A stretch of DNA of 64,000 nt, from positions 682,001-746,000 of the forward strand of contig JAHCKM010000002.1 of the NCBI GenBank assembly GCA_026125795.1. The letters are read 5' to 3'. The notes beneath the pieces are model-generated. The model was not told the origin of the DNA, did no database searches, and saw only the letters and a list, made by a program, of their open reading frames with translations. This document shows positions 36,834 to 44,965 of the stretch, piece by piece. A program made the translations under genes and the position numbers. This DNA comes from Burkholderiaceae bacterium (lineage in GTDB: Bacteria > Pseudomonadota > Gammaproteobacteria > Burkholderiales > Burkholderiaceae_C). Numbering within the stretch: the stretch's first letter is position 1; each line of letters begins with the position of its first letter.

Positions 36834-38513
36834 TCAGATCGTTGAATGAGCCCGACACGGAAGAGCAAGCGAAAACGTGGCTCCCGGGCCGTCGTTGAGC
36901 GCCGCCCATAGGCGTCCCTGGTGCTTCTCGATGATGGAGCGGCTGACTGCCAGTCCGACGCCCATCCCGTCCTTCTTGGTACTGTAGAACGCTTCAAATA
37001 GTCTGTCCACGGTGTGAGGGTCAAAACCGACCCCCGAGTCTTTCACGCTCAACCGCACCCAATCGCTTCCGTCCCGTTCGGTTCGAATCAGCAACTCTCT
37101 TGGGCGATCGTCGACTGCGTCCATCGCGTCCAATGCGTTCTGGAGAAGGTTCAACACGACCTGCTGCAGTTGAACCCGATCTGACGTGACACATGCAAGA
37201 TCGTCGGCGAGTTCCATTCGCACGATCGCCCGCCTGTTCTGGATTTCTGCACGCGAAAGCGCGATCACCTCTCGTGTTGCCTCATTGAGGTCAACTGGCT
37301 CCGATGCGGGTTGGTTTCTGCTAAACAGCGCGCGCAGCCGCGCAATGACTTTCGAGGCGCGCTGAGCATCCCGTGTGGTGCGCCGAACGGTTTCTCGCGC
37401 GCCGTCGAGGTTTGGGGTATCGCTTGTCAGCATTCGCAAGCAGGTCTCGCAGTTGGCCGTGATGCCTGTCAGCGGCTGGTTCAGCTCGTGCGCAATCGAC
37501 GCGGACAGCTGCCCCAGCGTCGCAATACGGTTCGCGTGGGCGAGTTCCAGCTGGATCTCGTGGTATCGCCGCTGCTGGTCCTCGAGCCGCTTCGTTTCCG
37601 TGATGTCGCGATAGATCACGTAGCCAGTGTTCTCACGGCCACTGAACGATACGGGCACGCCAATCAGCGAGACCGGAACACGCGTGCCATTCTTGTGGCG
37701 CCGCACGGTCTCGACGGAGATGATCTCTTCCGTCTCGACTATCCGGTACATGAAGCTTTCGACCTCCTCTTGAAGATCGTCTGGCGCAATCAGGTCTTTG
37801 ACTCGTTGACCGATCGCTTCTTCTGCGGTGTACCCGAAGATCCTTGTGAATGCCGGATTCACGCGCGTGATCCTGGAGTGGCCATCGACCATCACGACAG
37901 CCTCCGGAACCCGCGCGAACAGTTCGCTTAGATGTGCCCTTTGCTCCTCGAGCTCGTTACCCAGGCGGAACAGGGTTTGCAGGTCCCCTTGAAGGACATC
38001 GCGGCATTGCAGCAGCAGTTCCTGGTAGGCGTCGCTGTAACGGTTGGCCTTGTCATCGAGAACGCAGATGGTCCCGAATACCTTGCCGTCGGGCCAGAGC
38101 ACGGGGAATCCCAGGTACGAGACCACCCCTGCCCGGATCTCGGGCGCGGACAGCCACCGATCGCCTTCCAGGGCATTGGCGACCAGCATGGGTTCTCGGT
38201 TCTTGATCACGGTCTCGCAGAACGCGCCGATATCCATGGCGAACATGGCATCGACGGGAAAAGGGTTGCCCTTCGAATTGCTGGACGTGATGATCTTGCG
38301 ATGGGTGTAGCGCGGTGGCTCCAGTTTGGTCACCACCGCCGAACGGACGCTCATGATCTTCGCCATGAGGTCAACGACTCGCTGCCACTTCCGAAGCACA
38401 TCGGACGGAATGGCGATCTCCGGAGTACCTGAGCTTGCGGCGCGGTCTGTGTGCGTCCCGTCGGTTCGTGACCCCTCGAGCGAAACACCACTTGCTTGAG
38501 CCGATTCAGTCAC
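36834..38513 (-). CDS. GAF-PAS sensor histidine kinase
   Basis: 559 aa from a GTG at 38513 with AGGAGGT seven bases before it. GAF at about 50-190 (VVSYLGFPVLWPDGKVFGTI), PAS at about 205-325 (ITRVNPAFTRIFGYTAEEAI), HisKA with His near 342 (SASIAHELNQPLTGI) and HATPase (NLLQNALDAM, KDSGVGFDP, KDGMGVGLAVSRSI). There is no membrane span, so it senses something in the cytosol, and no receiver, so it needs a separate regulator. Its kinase core is closely similar to those at 15277, 21866 and 50439. Site E of the RATACC motif lies 130 bases upstream. Confidence 0.9.
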   Translation of the reverse strand: MTESAQASGVSLEGSRTDGTHTDRAASSGTPEIAIPSDVLRKWQRVVDLMAKIMSVRSAVVTKLEPPRYTHRKIITSSNSKGNPFPVDAMFAMDIGAFCETVIKNREPMLVANALEGDRWLSAPEIRAGVVSYLGFPVLWPDGKVFGTICVLDDKANRYSDAYQELLLQCRDVLQGDLQTLFRLGNELEEQRAHLSELFARVPEAVVMVDGHSRITRVNPAFTRIFGYTAEEAIGQRVKDLIAPDDLQEEVESFMYRIVETEEIISVETVRRHKNGTRVPVSLIGVPVSFSGRENTGYVIYRDITETKRLEDQQRRYHEIQLELAHANRIATLGQLSASIAHELNQPLTGITANCETCLRMLTSDTPNLDGARETVRRTTRDAQRASKVIARLRALFSRNQPASEPVDLNEATREVIALSRAEIQNRRAIVRMELADDLACVTSDRVQLQQVVLNLLQNALDAMDAVDDRPRELLIRTERDGSDWVRLSVKDSGVGFDPHTVDRLFEAFYSTKKDGMGVGLAVSRSIIEKHQGRLWAALNDGPGATFSLALPCRAHSTI

Positions 38514-38643
38514 TTTGACCACCTCCTGCTGGCCCAACGACGGGCCAGAGTCGGAGCACTCACACCGGCAATCAACCCATGCCCGACGCCGGGAGCGTGC
38601 AACGCGACTGGCTAGTATGTCGGCACCGCTCCCATCGAGTCCA

Positions 38644-38661
38644 TGGGACTTAGGTATCGGT
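38644..38661 (-). promoter_or_regulatory. RATACC motif, site E (GAF-PAS histidine kinase gene)
   Basis: Minus strand CCGATACCTAAGTCCCATGG. It keeps RATACC and the GTC half but has A for the first G of GGTC. It lies between the tRNA-like gene and the histidine kinase gene that it would control. Confidence 0.4.
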
Positions 38662-38711
38662 TCCCTTGCGTGGTCCCGTCACCGTGGCTGGTGCGATGAC
38701 CCCTTTTGGGC

Positions 38712-38784
38712 TGGCCGGCGATGGGATTCGAACCCATGACCTCGCCCTCGATGACGTGCTCTATCCACTTTAGCTACGCCGGCC
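38712..38784 (-). tRNA. Degenerate tRNA or tRNA-like element
   Basis: The minus strand reads GCCGGCGTAGCTA at the 5' side and ends ATGGG-TTCGAAT-CCCAT-CGCCGGC. The acceptor stem is a perfect 7-bp match plus one extra G:C pair before position 1, and the T-arm is perfect. The anticodon arm is about three bases short: only CGTC/GGCG with a six-base loop can form, the anticodon is unclear, and no CCA is encoded (CAG follows). The D-stem has one mismatch. It is probably a tRNA pseudogene or a mobile-element tRNA mimic. A tRNA-gene finder with isotype models would decide. Confidence 0.55.
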
Positions 38785-38829
38785 AATGGTCCGAGATGCC
38801 TTGACGAGCGGTCCTCACGCTCCGTGGCT

Positions 38830-39441
38830 TCAATGGGCGGCAGGTTGCCCGTTTTCCCGGGCAGGTGCTTCGCCGGCAATCGGGGCGTTGCGCTGCAAGG
38901 CCGGCACATCAAAGGTGGTGAGGTGCTCGCCGACGAACCAGCTCTGCAACTCGTAGGTGCGCACCAACGAGCCGATGATCAAGTCGGCTGTTCCGTCGTC
39001 ACCGGCTTCGTCAGCCCTTCGTGCAAGCGCGCGCGCCTCCCGAAGCACCAACGCGTGGCAGCCGACGAGCCGCTGGAGCTGTTGCTCGGGCGCTTCGCGC
39101 CCGCGCGGCGCGTGCGCGATACGGGACTCATCGACGACGTCCTGCGCCAGTGCAAGCGCGACACCACCCAGAGTCTGCACTCGTTCGGCCAGTTGGTCGA
39201 TCAAGGCGAGCTGCTCCTGGTAGTGCTTGTCGAACAGGAGATGCAGCGCATAGAAGGACGGCCCGGAAATCTGCCAGTGCGCCTTCTTGTACAGGTCGCG
39301 CATGGCCATCGCGTGCGCCAGCAGGCGATTCAGCGCCGTCACGCTGCGCTGTCGCACGTCGGTCGACAGATCGAGGAACACGGGCTTGACGGTGCCGAAC
39401 TCTTGTGTGAGCGGCGCGTCATAAATGGCATCGAGGGTCAT
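38830..39441 (-). CDS. dps: Dps family ferritin-like DNA-protection protein
   Basis: 203 aa. Ferroxidase ligands occur in the Dps order: LYKKAHWQISGPSFYALHLL with the conserved His, then FDKHYQEQLALIDQLAERVQ with Asp and Glu. N- and C-terminal tails are longer than in E. coli Dps and could bind DNA. Dps oxidises Fe(II) with H2O2 inside a 12-mer and shields DNA. It is the last gene of a minus-strand unit cupin - 43-aa protein - LolA-like protein - dps, whose promoter carries motif site C. Confidence 0.9.
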   Translation of the reverse strand: MTLDAIYDAPLTQEFGTVKPVFLDLSTDVRQRSVTALNRLLAHAMAMRDLYKKAHWQISGPSFYALHLLFDKHYQEQLALIDQLAERVQTLGGVALALAQDVVDESRIAHAPRGREAPEQQLQRLVGCHALVLREARALARRADEAGDDGTADLIIGSLVRTYELQSWFVGEHLTTFDVPALQRNAPIAGEAPARENGQPAAH

Positions 39442-39466
39442 GGTTGGTTCCGGCGTGGTGGTTCAA

Positions 39467-40186
39467 CTAGGCGAAGCGGAAGTCGCTCAGATCGATCGAA
39501 ACAAGCAGCACGTCCCGCACCGGTTGTCCGTCCGGGCCGCGCAGGTAGGCGCGACGTCGGGTCGGGTACTTGATTCCATCCACGTCGATCGTGTCGTGGA
39601 CGTACTGTGTCGCACCGAACGCACCGGAGACATCGACCAGGTAGTCGTGTCTGCGCAGCAGGAAGTCGGGACCGAAGTAGAAGTCCTGCTCCGTACTGTG
39701 AGTCGCGACGTCCTCCGGAAAGCGCACCCTCAGGCCGTGCCAGGTTTCGCTGCCTTCCTTCCAAGGTTCGATCTCCCTGACCTGGAATCCAGGCATCAGC
39801 ATGAAGAAGGGTGTTGTCAGATAGGTCCACATCGCATAGCCGTTGAAGTAGGCGCGGTGCAGCGGATCCCATGGCGTGTTCATGGTGTGGCCGCTGAACG
39901 AGTCCCTGGGTGTCAGACGCTCCTGAACCAGGGCGCCTTCGCAAGTCACGATGGCAACCCGATGGGGAGTGAACTCCGTGCGCAGGTCGGGTCCCCCGAA
40001 GGGCCCGACGGAAGCCCGTTGCTCGTGCAACGATATGCGCATCGTTCGAGGGTTCGGTTCCTGCACAAGCCCCTTCATCGCCCAGAGGCCGCCGCCGGTT
40101 ACGATGGTCGCCGTGAGCGTGCTGTGTCGCATCCAGTGATCCATTCCGCCGTGCGCCTCGATGACGCGAGCAAGCAGAGCATTCAT
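39467..40186 (-). CDS. LolA-like conserved hypothetical protein
   Basis: 239 aa from an ATG at 40186 that overlaps the stop of the 43-aa membrane protein (ATGA). It begins MNALLARVIEAHGGMDHWMR and continues with alternating beta segments (TATIVTGGGLWAMKGLV, RVRFPEDVATHSTEQDFYFG, HDYLVDVSGAFGATQYVHDT), a layout like the unclosed beta-barrel of LolA/LppX-type lipid or hydrophobic-ligand binders. It has no signal peptide, so it would be cytosolic or membrane-tethered through its small partner. Function unknown. Confidence 0.8.
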   Translation of the reverse strand: MNALLARVIEAHGGMDHWMRHSTLTATIVTGGGLWAMKGLVQEPNPRTMRISLHEQRASVGPFGGPDLRTEFTPHRVAIVTCEGALVQERLTPRDSFSGHTMNTPWDPLHRAYFNGYAMWTYLTTPFFMLMPGFQVREIEPWKEGSETWHGLRVRFPEDVATHSTEQDFYFGPDFLLRRHDYLVDVSGAFGATQYVHDTIDVDGIKYPTRRRAYLRGPDGQPVRDVLLVSIDLSDFRFA

Positions 40187-40314
40187 GGCATGACCCATGC
40201 CACGATTGCCCACACCAACCACACCATCGCGACCAAAAGCAGGGGTGGGAGGACGAAGAGAGCGACACCCCACTCCTCGCGGTGCGCTTCGATGTATCGC
40301 CATAGGGCTTTCAC
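40183..40314 (-). CDS. 43-aa single-span membrane protein (paralogue of 11177-11308)
   Basis: GTG at 40314 follows GGAGAGAGGATAGAA. The product is 43 residues: a charged helix (KALWRYIEAHREEWGVALFV) and one hydrophobic span ending in AIVAWVMP. It aligns gap-free with the 43-aa product at 11177-11308. The stop overlaps the start of the LolA-like gene as ATGA. This coupling and the conserved length show it is a real gene. I do not recognise a named family. Confidence 0.7.
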   Translation of the reverse strand: MKALWRYIEAHREEWGVALFVLPPLLLVAMVWLVWAIVAWVMP

Positions 40315-40356
40315 TTCTATCCTCTCTCCATCAACGACAGACGGAAGGACACGTGC

Positions 40357-40761
40357 CTACTGGCTGAGTACGAGCAGCGGACGACCCTTTTCGACGATGT
40401 ACGTCGCCAGCTCTGCTGCGTTGGTCGTGCCCACGTTGCGCGCCGCGTGAACAGCGCCGGGCGGTATGAACAGTGCCTCTCCGGCCTTGAGCACCACTGG
40501 TGGCCGGCCCTCGAGCCGATACTCGAGCGTTCCCTCAAGGACATAGGCGACCTCGGCTCCCGGATGCGTGTGATTGCCGAACGAGGCACCCGGGGCGAAG
40601 TCCACGCGCACCTGAATGACCTCGCGCTCGGCGACTCCAAGATCGTGCCGCAGCGCATCGGTGCGCTTGATTCCCGATGGTTGCTGCGCCTGGCTGAGAT
40701 GCACGGCGAAGCCGACTCCGGCGATCAGCACCGCCGCCGCAACCAACTTGACTGCTTTCAT
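40357..40761 (-). CDS. Secreted cupin-domain protein
   Basis: 134 aa with an N-terminal signal or anchor (KAVKLVAAAVLIAGVGFAVH) and a single cupin: RVDFAPGASFGNHTHPGAEV with metal-ligand His-x-His and Glu, then PPVVLKAGEALFIPPGAVHA with the last His. Such small periplasmic cupins are frequent in stress and detoxification operons; catalytic role unknown. AAGGA lies seven bases before the ATG. It is first in a unit leading to dps; motif site C is about 90 bases upstream. A second cupin of similar design is at 60371-60778. Confidence 0.88.
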   Translation of the reverse strand: MKAVKLVAAAVLIAGVGFAVHLSQAQQPSGIKRTDALRHDLGVAEREVIQVRVDFAPGASFGNHTHPGAEVAYVLEGTLEYRLEGRPPVVLKAGEALFIPPGAVHAARNVGTTNAAELATYIVEKGRPLLVLSQ

Positions 40762-40840
40762 ACGAGAGTCCTTTCGTCCGATCAGGCGTTGCGACCGGCA
40801 ACGCGGGACCCGATGACAACAGGTCGAGCGTGCTTGGGCT

Positions 40841-40877
40841 ATTGGCCAATGGTGTTGCCGATACCTTCGTATGGATC
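40841..40877 (-). promoter_or_regulatory. RATACC motif, site C (cupin-dps operon)
   Basis: On the plus strand ATTGGCCAATGGTGTTGCCG is followed by ATACCTTCGTATGGATC. GGTGT and ATACC form an imperfect inverted repeat separated by five bases, and the minus strand also reads AACACCATTGGCCAATAG, similar to site A. The block ATACCTTCGTATGGAT is identical to one in site D. It sits 80-115 bases upstream of the cupin start. Confidence 0.55.
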
Positions 40878-41469
40878 AGAAATCCTCTGCCGGAACGAAG
40901 GCCTGACCCCACAACGCGACAGTCAGCGTGAGCACCTTGAACCATGCGTGGTACATCTTGTCGACGACTTCCGCGCCGTGCCCTTTCCGCGCGAGAAACG
41001 GCCGAATCGTGACCGTGAGAGGAACGATGAACGCCACCAAGTAGCGAAAGTGGATCACGTCGGATGCGGAACGGACACCGTCTGTCTTGTTCTTCTTCAG
41101 GCGTGTGTGGCGCAGGCCAAGCTCATGCTGGTAGTCCAACCACACCCGGTCGTACCTGGCCGCGCAGAGGTCGCGTATCCATTGTCCGAAACGCTTGCGC
41201 ACAGCGCCGAGATAGGCCACGTTGGGCTGACCGTCACCGCCACTGAAGTACTTCAGCAGGTGCGGATGACTACCGACAAAGCCGTACCACACGTCGAGCA
41301 CGGCCTCGACTTGGTCATCGAGCACTTCGCCGGCAAGGCGCAGGTGATCGATGTCGTCCTGGCTCAGGAGGATGGTCTTCTTGAGCAACTCGAAGTCGGC
41401 GTCGCTCAGGGGTGACGCTTCAACTTCAGCGGTGCCTTTGGTGTAGCCGGGTATGGAAGAGGTGTCCAT
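40876..41469 (-). CDS. Protoglobin-domain protein
   Basis: 197 aa. It begins with a short lead and SPLSDADFELLKKTILLSQD, followed by EVLDDQVEAVLDVWYGFVGS and HPHLLKYFSGGDG, then YDRVWLDYQHELGLRHTRLK. This order is that of single-domain protoglobins, heme proteins that bind O2, CO or NO and in sensors are fused to output domains. The His in YQHELGLRHT is a good proximal-ligand candidate. Here it stands alone, last in a unit with two alpha/beta hydrolase genes, and may detoxify or sense NO or carry out heme-based peroxide or carbene-like chemistry. Confidence 0.88.
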   Translation of the reverse strand: MDTSSIPGYTKGTAEVEASPLSDADFELLKKTILLSQDDIDHLRLAGEVLDDQVEAVLDVWYGFVGSHPHLLKYFSGGDGQPNVAYLGAVRKRFGQWIRDLCAARYDRVWLDYQHELGLRHTRLKKNKTDGVRSASDVIHFRYLVAFIVPLTVTIRPFLARKGHGAEVVDKMYHAWFKVLTLTVALWGQAFVPAEDF

Positions 41470-41494
41470 GTGGTTCCTCCGTTGTGGTCATCGA

Positions 41495-42532
41495 TCAGAG
41501 CCGATCGACATCCAGGATTGCTTGAGCGAAGGCTCGAGGTGCCTCTTGAGGCACGTTGTGTCCGATGTCTCGCAATACCCGATGCTGATGCTTCCCGGTG
41601 AACTTCGCCGCGTATGCGGCGCCATCGGCCGCCGCGCCATCGAAGTCACTGGCGATCGTGATGGTCGGGACGCCGATCACCGGCGCCGCACTGAGCCGCC
41701 GTTCGAACGACTCATACTGATCCTCGCCTCTCGCCAGCCCCAAGCGCCATCGATAGTTGTGAATGACGATGCTGACGTGATCTGGGTTGTCGAAGGACTG
41801 CGCCGTCCGATTGAAGGTGGCTTCATCGAAGCGCCACTTTGGAGAAGTGGTCCTCCAGATCAGTTCGGCGAGCGCCCGGCGGTGTTTCTGATAACCCAGC
41901 ACGCCGCGTTCGGTCGCAAAGTAGTACTGGTACCACCAGGCCAGCTCAGTCTGCGGAGGGAGCGGTCGCGTGTTGGCCTCGAGGTTGTTGATCAGGTAGC
42001 CGCTCACGGCGACCAAGGACTTGCAGCGCTCAGGCCACAGCGCTGCGACGATGTCCGCTGTGCGGGTACCCCAATCGAACCCGGCAAGAACGGCGCGCTC
42101 GATCTTGAGCGCATCCATCAGCGCGACGACGTCCAGGGCAACGGCTGCTTGCTGAGCGTTTCGGAAGGTGTCGTTCGAGAGAAAGCGCGTGGTACCGAAC
42201 CCCCTGAGGTAGGGAACGATCACTCGATAGTTCGCCGAGGCGAGCAAGGGCGCGACGTCTTCGAAGCTGTGAACGTCGTACGGCCATCCGTGCAAGAGAA
42301 TGACCGCTTGTCCGTCGCGCGGGCCGACCTCGACATAGCCGACATTCAGGACACCTGCCGCGGCGTGCTTCAAGGGCCCGAACGACGACTGTATCCCGAG
42401 CCGCCCAGGCGGTGCAGTCGAGGCGCTCCCGTTGCCCTGCGCAGATGCTGCTCCGATCCCGCCAAGCTGCGTGACTGCCAACGCCGTGGCGGCGGTACCC
42501 AGGAAGCGTCGGCGCTCGGATGTCGGATCCAT
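41495..42532 (-). CDS. Tat-exported alpha/beta hydrolase (epoxide hydrolase/dehalogenase-like)
   Basis: 345 aa with a Tat signal (SERRRFLGTAATALAVTQLG). The alpha/beta core has oxyanion motif VILLHGWPYDVHSFEDVAP, nucleophile Asp in AGFDWGTRTADIV, acid region IASDFDGAAAD and His in RDIGHNVPQEAPRAF. An Asp nucleophile in G-x-D-x-G context is typical of epoxide hydrolases and haloalkane dehalogenases rather than esterases. It lies between a second such hydrolase and the protoglobin gene, with gaps of about 25 bases on each side, so one operon is likely. Confidence 0.85.
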   Translation of the reverse strand: MDPTSERRRFLGTAATALAVTQLGGIGAASAQGNGSASTAPPGRLGIQSSFGPLKHAAAGVLNVGYVEVGPRDGQAVILLHGWPYDVHSFEDVAPLLASANYRVIVPYLRGFGTTRFLSNDTFRNAQQAAVALDVVALMDALKIERAVLAGFDWGTRTADIVAALWPERCKSLVAVSGYLINNLEANTRPLPPQTELAWWYQYYFATERGVLGYQKHRRALAELIWRTTSPKWRFDEATFNRTAQSFDNPDHVSIVIHNYRWRLGLARGEDQYESFERRLSAAPVIGVPTITIASDFDGAAADGAAYAAKFTGKHQHRVLRDIGHNVPQEAPRAFAQAILDVDRL

Positions 42533-42558
42533 GGTGGCTTTCCTGGTGCGCGACGCCT

Positions 42559-43551
42559 CTAACGGACAAACAGGGCCCGAACTTCTTCGATGGTTTGCTT
42601 CGGTACCTGCAGATGCGGGTAGTGACCCACGCCAGGAAGAACGAGCAGGTCCGAGCGCGTCCTGCTGGCGAGCTCAATGCCCATGTCGGGCTTGATGTAG
42701 ATGTCGCGTTCACCCCAGATGACCTTGACCGGGGTCTTCAGGCGGCTCAGGTTTGCTTCGAAGTAGTTCTGATCACGCGTGAAGTGCGAGTAGTAGTGGT
42801 AGAAGGCATCGGCTGAGGTCATGGTTGCCTGGCTCCATCCCCGGGACAGGTCTTCCCTGAGTGCCCGCGGGAGGTCGAACTGCGAATGCCTGGGCAGGCC
42901 GCGTCGAAACGCGTTATCCAGGATCTCGTCCATTGTTCTGTTCATATAGACACGTGTTGCCTCGGCAGCTGGCATGGACTTGAGGCTTTGCAGGCCGGGG
43001 TACATGTACTCGGGCCTGTTGAAAGGTGCGAAGTCACCGACAACGATCGTCCTGGCAATGTCGGGTTGATCCAAGGCCAGAAGGAGAGCCGGCAGCGCAC
43101 CTATGTCCGTTGAATAGATGACGAGCTTTGAAGTGTCGATGTCCGACTTGTCGATGTACGCCTTGAGCACACGCGCATAGTCCCTGGGCGAGTACGAGAA
43201 GCGATCGACGGGAGGCCTCGATGACAGGCCATAGCCCGGCCAGTCAAAGGCGTGCACCTCGAACTCGTCGCCGAGCGTCGTGGCGATGTCCTTCCAGATC
43301 CACAACGTTTCTGGGAACCCGTGCAGGAACAGCACGACGCCTTTGGCGTTCGGGTTGCGAACCAGCATGCGCCGCAGCTTGATGTCGTTGCCGATGTCGA
43401 GAGCGCCGATGTCCACCTTGGCAGCGTGAGTCTGAGTACACGCTGCGAGCAGAACAAGGCACAGCAAGAGGGCCGTCACGCAGAGCTCTTTGGTCGCGAT
43501 CTGCAAGCGAGAGCGAGTACGGACGGTACCGGCATGGATGTGTGGGCTCAT
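42559..43551 (-). CDS. Alpha/beta hydrolase lipoprotein with Asp nucleophile
   Basis: 330 aa from the ATG at 43551; a GTG at 43620 would leave no room for a promoter below site D. A signal peptide with a lipobox (CLVLLAAC) predicts a lipoprotein. The core reads LFLHGFPETLWIWKDIA, then VIYSTDIGALPALLLA with the nucleophile position Asp, acid in VIWGERDIYIKP and His in GVGHYPHLQVPKQ. It resembles haloalkane dehalogenase/epoxide hydrolase proteins. It is the first gene of the hydrolase-hydrolase-protoglobin unit; site D of the RATACC motif is about 80 bases before the start. Confidence 0.82.
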   Translation of the reverse strand: MSPHIHAGTVRTRSRLQIATKELCVTALLLCLVLLAACTQTHAAKVDIGALDIGNDIKLRRMLVRNPNAKGVVLFLHGFPETLWIWKDIATTLGDEFEVHAFDWPGYGLSSRPPVDRFSYSPRDYARVLKAYIDKSDIDTSKLVIYSTDIGALPALLLALDQPDIARTIVVGDFAPFNRPEYMYPGLQSLKSMPAAEATRVYMNRTMDEILDNAFRRGLPRHSQFDLPRALREDLSRGWSQATMTSADAFYHYYSHFTRDQNYFEANLSRLKTPVKVIWGERDIYIKPDMGIELASRTRSDLLVLPGVGHYPHLQVPKQTIEEVRALFVR

Positions 43552-43628
43552 TGGGTACTCGGTTGGCGCTCTTGTGTTTGGACCCGACGATTTGAACGGC
43601 TCGTGGTCGACCAAGACCACTAGACGCT

Positions 43629-43651
43629 GGTATCGGTCAATACCTTCGTAT
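43629..43651. promoter_or_regulatory. RATACC motif, site D (hydrolase operon and RND pump, divergent)
   Basis: GGTAT-CGGTCA-ATACC is a perfect inverted repeat (43629-43644), continued by TTCGTATGGATTGG. The 16-base block ATACCTTCGTATGGAT is identical to site C. It lies in the 226-bp gap between the minus-strand hydrolase operon and the plus-strand efflux operon and could serve both. Confidence 0.6.
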
Positions 43652-43777
43652 GGATTGGCGCCCTGCTCGCCGCTCTTCCTACCCTGGAAGGATGAGGCGC
43701 GACTAACGCCTCAGGGCGTGGGGCTGCGATACGCCGGCTTCTAGATTTCCGCAGTCATCACTCGCGGAGATCGCTCC

Positions 43778-44956
43778 ATGTCTGTGTACCAGCGTTCGTT
43801 GGCAGCGCGCTTCGCCGCTTGGCTTGGCGCACTCCTCGGCATGGCCGTCCTTGCCGCATGCGGCCGGAACCAGGCCGCTTCGGAGCCGGCTGGCGCGGCG
43901 GAGGTCATGGTTGCCGTTGCGGTGGAGCGAGAGGTGCAGGACATCGAGGAGGTGACGGCACGATTGGAAGCACCGGACACGGTCGAGTTGCGTGCACGAG
44001 TTGCCGGAGTCGTAGAAAAGGTGCATTTCACCGAGGGGCGCCAGGTACGGCAAGGCAACCTGCTGATGACGATCGATCCACGGCCGTTCATGGCTGAGGT
44101 TGCGCAACGCGAGGCGCAACTGGCTTCGAGCCGCACCCAGGCGGAGCTCGCCGCGAGCGAACTCGCGCGCGCCGAGCGTCTGCTTCCGATCGATGGTGTG
44201 AGCCGGCAGGAGGTCGACCAGTTGCGTGCCGGTCTGGCCAACTCGCGTTCCGCGGTTCGGGCAGCGGAAGCCGCGCTGACACAGGCGAGGCTGAACCTGG
44301 AGTTCACGAGCATCCGTGCACCCATCTCCGGGCGCATCTCGCGCGCGCACGTGACCGCAGGCAATCTGGTTGGTGTCGGGAATCCGGTGCTGACGACGAT
44401 CGTGTCGAGCGATCGTGTCTACGCGTACTTCGACGTCAGAGAGGCGGTCTTTCTACGCCACGTGCAGGAGGTTCGGGCAAGCCGGATGCCGGTGCGGATG
44501 GGGCTGGCCCACGAGGCCGGCTTTCCGCACGAAGGTCGGCTCGACTTCGTCGACAACCAGTTGAATCCGGTCACGGCCACGATCCGCGGTCGCGCGCTTT
44601 TCGACAACTCGCACGGGCACTTCACCCCGGGCCTCTTCGCGCGTGTGCGCCTGGCCGGAAGTGCACGCTACCCGGCGACACTGGTTCCAGAGCGCGCAGT
44701 TACGACCGACCAGACGCGCAAGGTCGTCCTGGCCGTCGGCGATGACAACGTCGTGCGACCGCGCGAGGTGAGGCCGGGCGCCCTGATCGAAGGCATGCGG
44801 GTCGTGCAAGGCCTTCAAGCCGGCGAGCGTGTTGTCGTCGAAGGCCTGCATCGGGCTTTGCCGGGCTCGAAGGTGACCCCTCGAATGCTTCAGATGGATG
44901 TCACCGGCCTTCCGGTAAAGGCGCCCGCGCCCGGCGCCGCAACGCTGGGCAGCTAG
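43778..44956 (+). CDS. RND efflux periplasmic adaptor (MFP) lipoprotein
   Basis: 392 aa with lipobox MAVLAACGRN. Membrane-fusion layout: barrel-sandwich half LRARVAGVVEKVHFTEGRQV, alpha-hairpin (AQREAQLASSRTQAELAASE to RLNLEF), second half TSIRAPISGRISRAHVTAGN, then beta-barrel and C-terminal domain (LVPERAVTTDQTRKVVLAVG). It links the inner-membrane RND pump to the outer-membrane channel. First of a three-gene pump operon; motif site D lies about 130 bases upstream. Confidence 0.92.
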   Translation: MSVYQRSLAARFAAWLGALLGMAVLAACGRNQAASEPAGAAEVMVAVAVEREVQDIEEVTARLEAPDTVELRARVAGVVEKVHFTEGRQVRQGNLLMTIDPRPFMAEVAQREAQLASSRTQAELAASELARAERLLPIDGVSRQEVDQLRAGLANSRSAVRAAEAALTQARLNLEFTSIRAPISGRISRAHVTAGNLVGVGNPVLTTIVSSDRVYAYFDVREAVFLRHVQEVRASRMPVRMGLAHEAGFPHEGRLDFVDNQLNPVTATIRGRALFDNSHGHFTPGLFARVRLAGSARYPATLVPERAVTTDQTRKVVLAVGDDNVVRPREVRPGALIEGMRVVQGLQAGERVVVEGLHRALPGSKVTPRMLQMDVTGLPVKAPAPGAATLGS

Positions 44957-44965
44957 GCGTATCGC

